A stretch of DNA of 64,000 bases from Kuschelorhynchus macadamiae (taxonomy: Eukaryota; Arthropoda; Insecta; Coleoptera; Curculionidae), in NCBI GenBank assembly GCA_030620095.1, contig JAUTXW010004495.1, forward strand, positions 186,001 to 250,000, read 5' to 3'. Shown one piece after another: positions 61,261-64,000 of this stretch (positions are counted from its first letter, which is position 1; each line of letters begins with the position of its first letter). Below the pieces are notes generated by a model. The model did not search any database, had not been told where the DNA came from, and saw nothing but the letters and a program-made list of their open reading frames with translations. The position numbers and the translations under genes are program-made.

Positions 61261-63452
61261 CAGGGTGTCTCATAAGTCATAGTGTAAACTCAGAAAGGTG
61301 ATAGAGGAGGTCATTTGTGATCAAAAAGTCCCTGTAACATATATTCCGATTCATTAAAGTTTTCAAGTAATTTTAATTTTTCTGATTTTTGGAAAAAACC
61401 TTGTTTTCCTCACGAAAAAAAAAAATGGTAAAAAATTTAAAGACATTTTGTTTGATTTTTAGGTAATAGTAGGTAGTAGGGTAGCTGATCCTTTAATTCT
61501 AATATGTGAACAAACACTTTAAGCCTTACATGAAATTTGAAGCTTAATTGCTTTCTTTTAATGTTATTTTTTCCAAAGCAATCACAATGCTTTAAATACA
61601 TGTAACCCAAGGCAAAACAGTAAAAAAATGGATTCCTTTGCCGATAAAGGCGAAGTTTCTTCTTCTCAATTCAAACTCCTACTTGCTTATTTTGTATGAT
61701 ACGAATTTCTGTCTCGTATATAGATATATTCAAACATGTGTACGGCTGCTTCGTAAGTGCCGAACTATGAGCAGCCAATACTTGTTGACAATTGTGGAGA
61801 AACAAAAGAAGCAATTTATTGCAAGTAATCAGGTCAGTTCGTGTTTTGTCTTCGAGAGAAAATATTTTCATTTTAGACGTCCATTTATGCTTAAGAAATG
61901 TCTTACACCACGCGAGAATATGCAGAAATGCATTTTATTTATCGATTATGCAACAGGAACTCGCCACAAGCAGCAAGGGAGACCGTTACCCGAATAGAAA
62001 TTACTATCCTGATCACCCGTTTCTATTCGCGTTCACCATGCGTATGTAAGAGTCCATATCCACAGCCATCCACACCGGGAAGAAGACCAGAAGTTTACGA
62101 TGAAAACCAAGAAGTGATTATGCAAATTGAAGAGGATCTTAAACACAGTATACGTGGCATATCACTTAACACTGGTATATCCAGGGCAACAGTTGCACCT
62201 ATTTTAAGGAGACAATTATTCTACCCTTACTACATTCAGCGTGTGCAAAACCTTTTGCCAGGAAACTACCCTCAAAGGGTACGATTTTACAGAGAATGAT
62301 GTGAAGAATCAGAGCAGATCCAAAATTTTTCAATTCCATTTTGTGGACCGACGATACAAATTCTAGACGCACAGGAATATTTAACATACATAATTTGTAT
62401 TATTGGGAAGTAGAAAATCCAAGAATGGTAAGGGATGATCGATTCCAGCACCAGTTTGCTGTGGATTTGTGGGCTAGGATAATAAACGGCTCGTTAATTG
62501 GACATTTCAGCTACCAAATAGGTTAGACGGGGCCACAGTTTTTAAGATTTTTGCAAAATAATCTGCCTACCTTACTAGAGGACGTTCCGTTGAACTTTCG
62601 GAGGAATATGTGGTTTCAGTTGAATGGTGCTCCACCTCATTTTTCTCGTAAAGTACTGCATTATGTAACTAATACCTATCAAGGAAGATGGACAGAAAGG
62701 GATGGAAGAATTCCGTGGCCGTCGCGTTCCACAGACTAAATCCACTTGATTTTTTTTCTTTGGGGTTTCAAGAAAAAAACGGATATTTGAAAGGGAATGC
62801 CATAATGAGTAAAAACAGCAGGAAAGAATTTGTGAAGAAGAAAATGTGGTTCGAGAAATCAGAAATAATCGACGAGTATTTCGAAATATCCGAAGAAATT
62901 TTATTAGACTGTGCAGATTATGTATTACAACCGGAGGAAAGCATTTTCAACACTTAATGTAATATTGTTTATTTTTGTAACATTTTCCTTTTTCAAACTA
63001 TTATTAAACTATTTTTTATTTAATATCTTTTATTTTTTGTTGTTCTAGACTAAAGTAAATAACCTAGGTCAAAAATGTAAAAAATAAAACGAATTGCATT
63101 GAAAAACTAAAGAGGTTTCACAAAAGCAATATCTTATCTTCATCAGCACATAACGCAGCAGGTTTAACCAAAAGGGAACCATTTTTTTACTGTTTTGCCT
63201 TGAGTAACATGAATTTAAACTAATGGGATTGTTTGGGGAAACATTAAGAGAAAGAGATTAAGCTTCATATTTCATTTAAGGCCTACAATGTTTGTTCACA
63301 TATTATAATTAAAAGATCAACTATCCTACTACCTACTTTTACCTAAAACAACCAAAATGTTTTTAAGTTTTTTAAATAATTTTTTTCGTTTTTTTGCAAA
63401 AATCACTTCTATCACCATTTTGAGTTTGGGCCATGACTTATGAGAAACCTTG
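61261..63452 (+). mobile_element. Mariner-like element with long terminal repeats
   Basis: Left repeat 61261 to about 61640 and right repeat about 63175-63452 are inverted copies (tips CAGGGTGTCTCATAAGTCAT and the complement CAAGGTTTCTCATAAGTCAT; inner shared AGTAGGTAGTAGG, AATATGTGAACAAACA and AAGGCAAAACAGTAAAAAAA). Each end abuts TA; the right end runs directly into a TA microsatellite. 2192 bp with a damaged transposase. Confidence 0.9.
61898..62957 (+). pseudogene. Mariner transposase, inactivated
   Basis: Starts MSYTTREYAEMHFIYRLCNR (helix-turn-helix region), then, after a frameshift near 62000, PGRRPEVYDENQEVIMQIEE, GISRATVAPILRRQLFYPYY and YPQRVRFYRE. The catalytic part has LWTDDTNSRRTGIFNIHN (first Asp), WFQLNGAPPHFS where the second catalytic Asp (normally QxDGAPxH) is Asn at 62623-62625, and WPSRSTD before a frameshift at about 62735 that separates it from NPLDFFSLGF. 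Ends QPEESIFNT and TAA. Three frame breaks plus loss of a catalytic residue: dead copy. Confidence 0.85.
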
Positions 63453-63625
<173 letters not shown>

Positions 63626-63736
63626 ATATTTAAAACGTGATTAAAAATTACTGTTTAATAAGAAAAAATAATCTGTTTAACCACTTTTAGATCTGGAAAT
63701 GATCTGATCTTATTAGCTCAAAATATTGCAACCAGG

Positions 63737-63871
63737 CACGCAACTAAAAGTTGGGGGGGGGGGGTTCCAAACGGTCATATCTCAAGAAAATTTGTAAGAA
63801 GCATGTTTGAACCATAGTTTCGGGTGAGGGGTCCAGACCTCCAGCCCCCCCGCCTGGCTACGTGCATGATT
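63737..63871. mobile_element. Possible short MITE
   Basis: GGCACGCAACTA followed by a G12 run at the left, and a C7 run followed by GGCTACGTGC at the right, resemble inverted tips of the GCACGTAGCCAGG type. About 135 bp, imperfect; no target duplication made out. Confidence 0.4.
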
Positions 63872-63931
63872 GAAACTAATGTATTTCTAAATTAAATAAT
63901 AACGATACATACGAGAATTATATAACATATT

Positions 63932-63935
<4 letters not shown>

Positions 63936-64000
<65 letters not shown>
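63936..64000. repeat. (TA)n microsatellite at window end
   Basis: TA repeat running off the right edge. Confidence 0.95.

Overview
This is an AT-rich piece of animal chromosome, most likely from an insect. The only host gene I can recognise is the 3' half of the nuclear gene for mitochondrial RNA polymerase (POLRMT, single-subunit T7-like). Five exons on the + strand (4879-5050, 7336-7546, 19741-19912, 26024-26115, 35167-35296) join in frame with GT/AG junctions and encode the C-terminal 258 residues, ending in a stop and an AATAAA signal. The 5' exons are not in the window. An insect is inferred from the kinds of transposon present (Tc1/mariner relatives of insect type, a P element, hAT, pogo, Penelope-like elements, CR1-group LINEs) and a short TTAGG tract; the order is not determinable, though a large-genome group such as beetles would fit.

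Nearly everything else is transposable-element sequence, layered by repeated insertion. Left part (1-35300, POLRMT and its introns): an inverted pair of RAG1/Transib-like transposase remnants (1349-4440); a long-inverted-repeat mariner derivative (5264-7191); a tandemly duplicated composite of I-clade LINE plus mariner N-terminus (8114-12437) followed by the rest of that transposase (12437-13077); a minus-strand CR1-group LINE with PHD-finger ORF1 (about 14276-18610); a Penelope-like pair with tRNA-like modules (20440-21790); a complete minus-strand mariner (22274-24422) with a hAT MITE inside its catalytic site (23161-23613); another hAT MITE (24819-25603); a hAT element (26314-30762) whose terminal repeat was split by a P element (26321-28429); and several foldback elements.

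Right part (35300-64000, downstream of POLRMT): two further Penelope-like loci (35884-38527 and 40440-45060), an inverted array of satellite-like repeats (38540-40075), a nearly intact pogo/Tigger-like element with one premature stop (45878-49007) inserted into an older DDE element (45590-50310), decayed mariner pieces, very long (TA)n arrays, and a mariner with both terminal repeats (61261-63452). From 50600 to 61200 I see no host gene.

The most interesting structure is in the Penelope-like elements. Between the GIY-YIG stop codon and the hammerhead-ribozyme-like motif of the terminal repeat, four copies from two families carry a tRNA-like module with A and B boxes followed by a T-run, that is, a possible internal Pol III promoter and terminator. 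The same order of parts in two diverged families suggests it belongs to the element rather than being a chance insertion.
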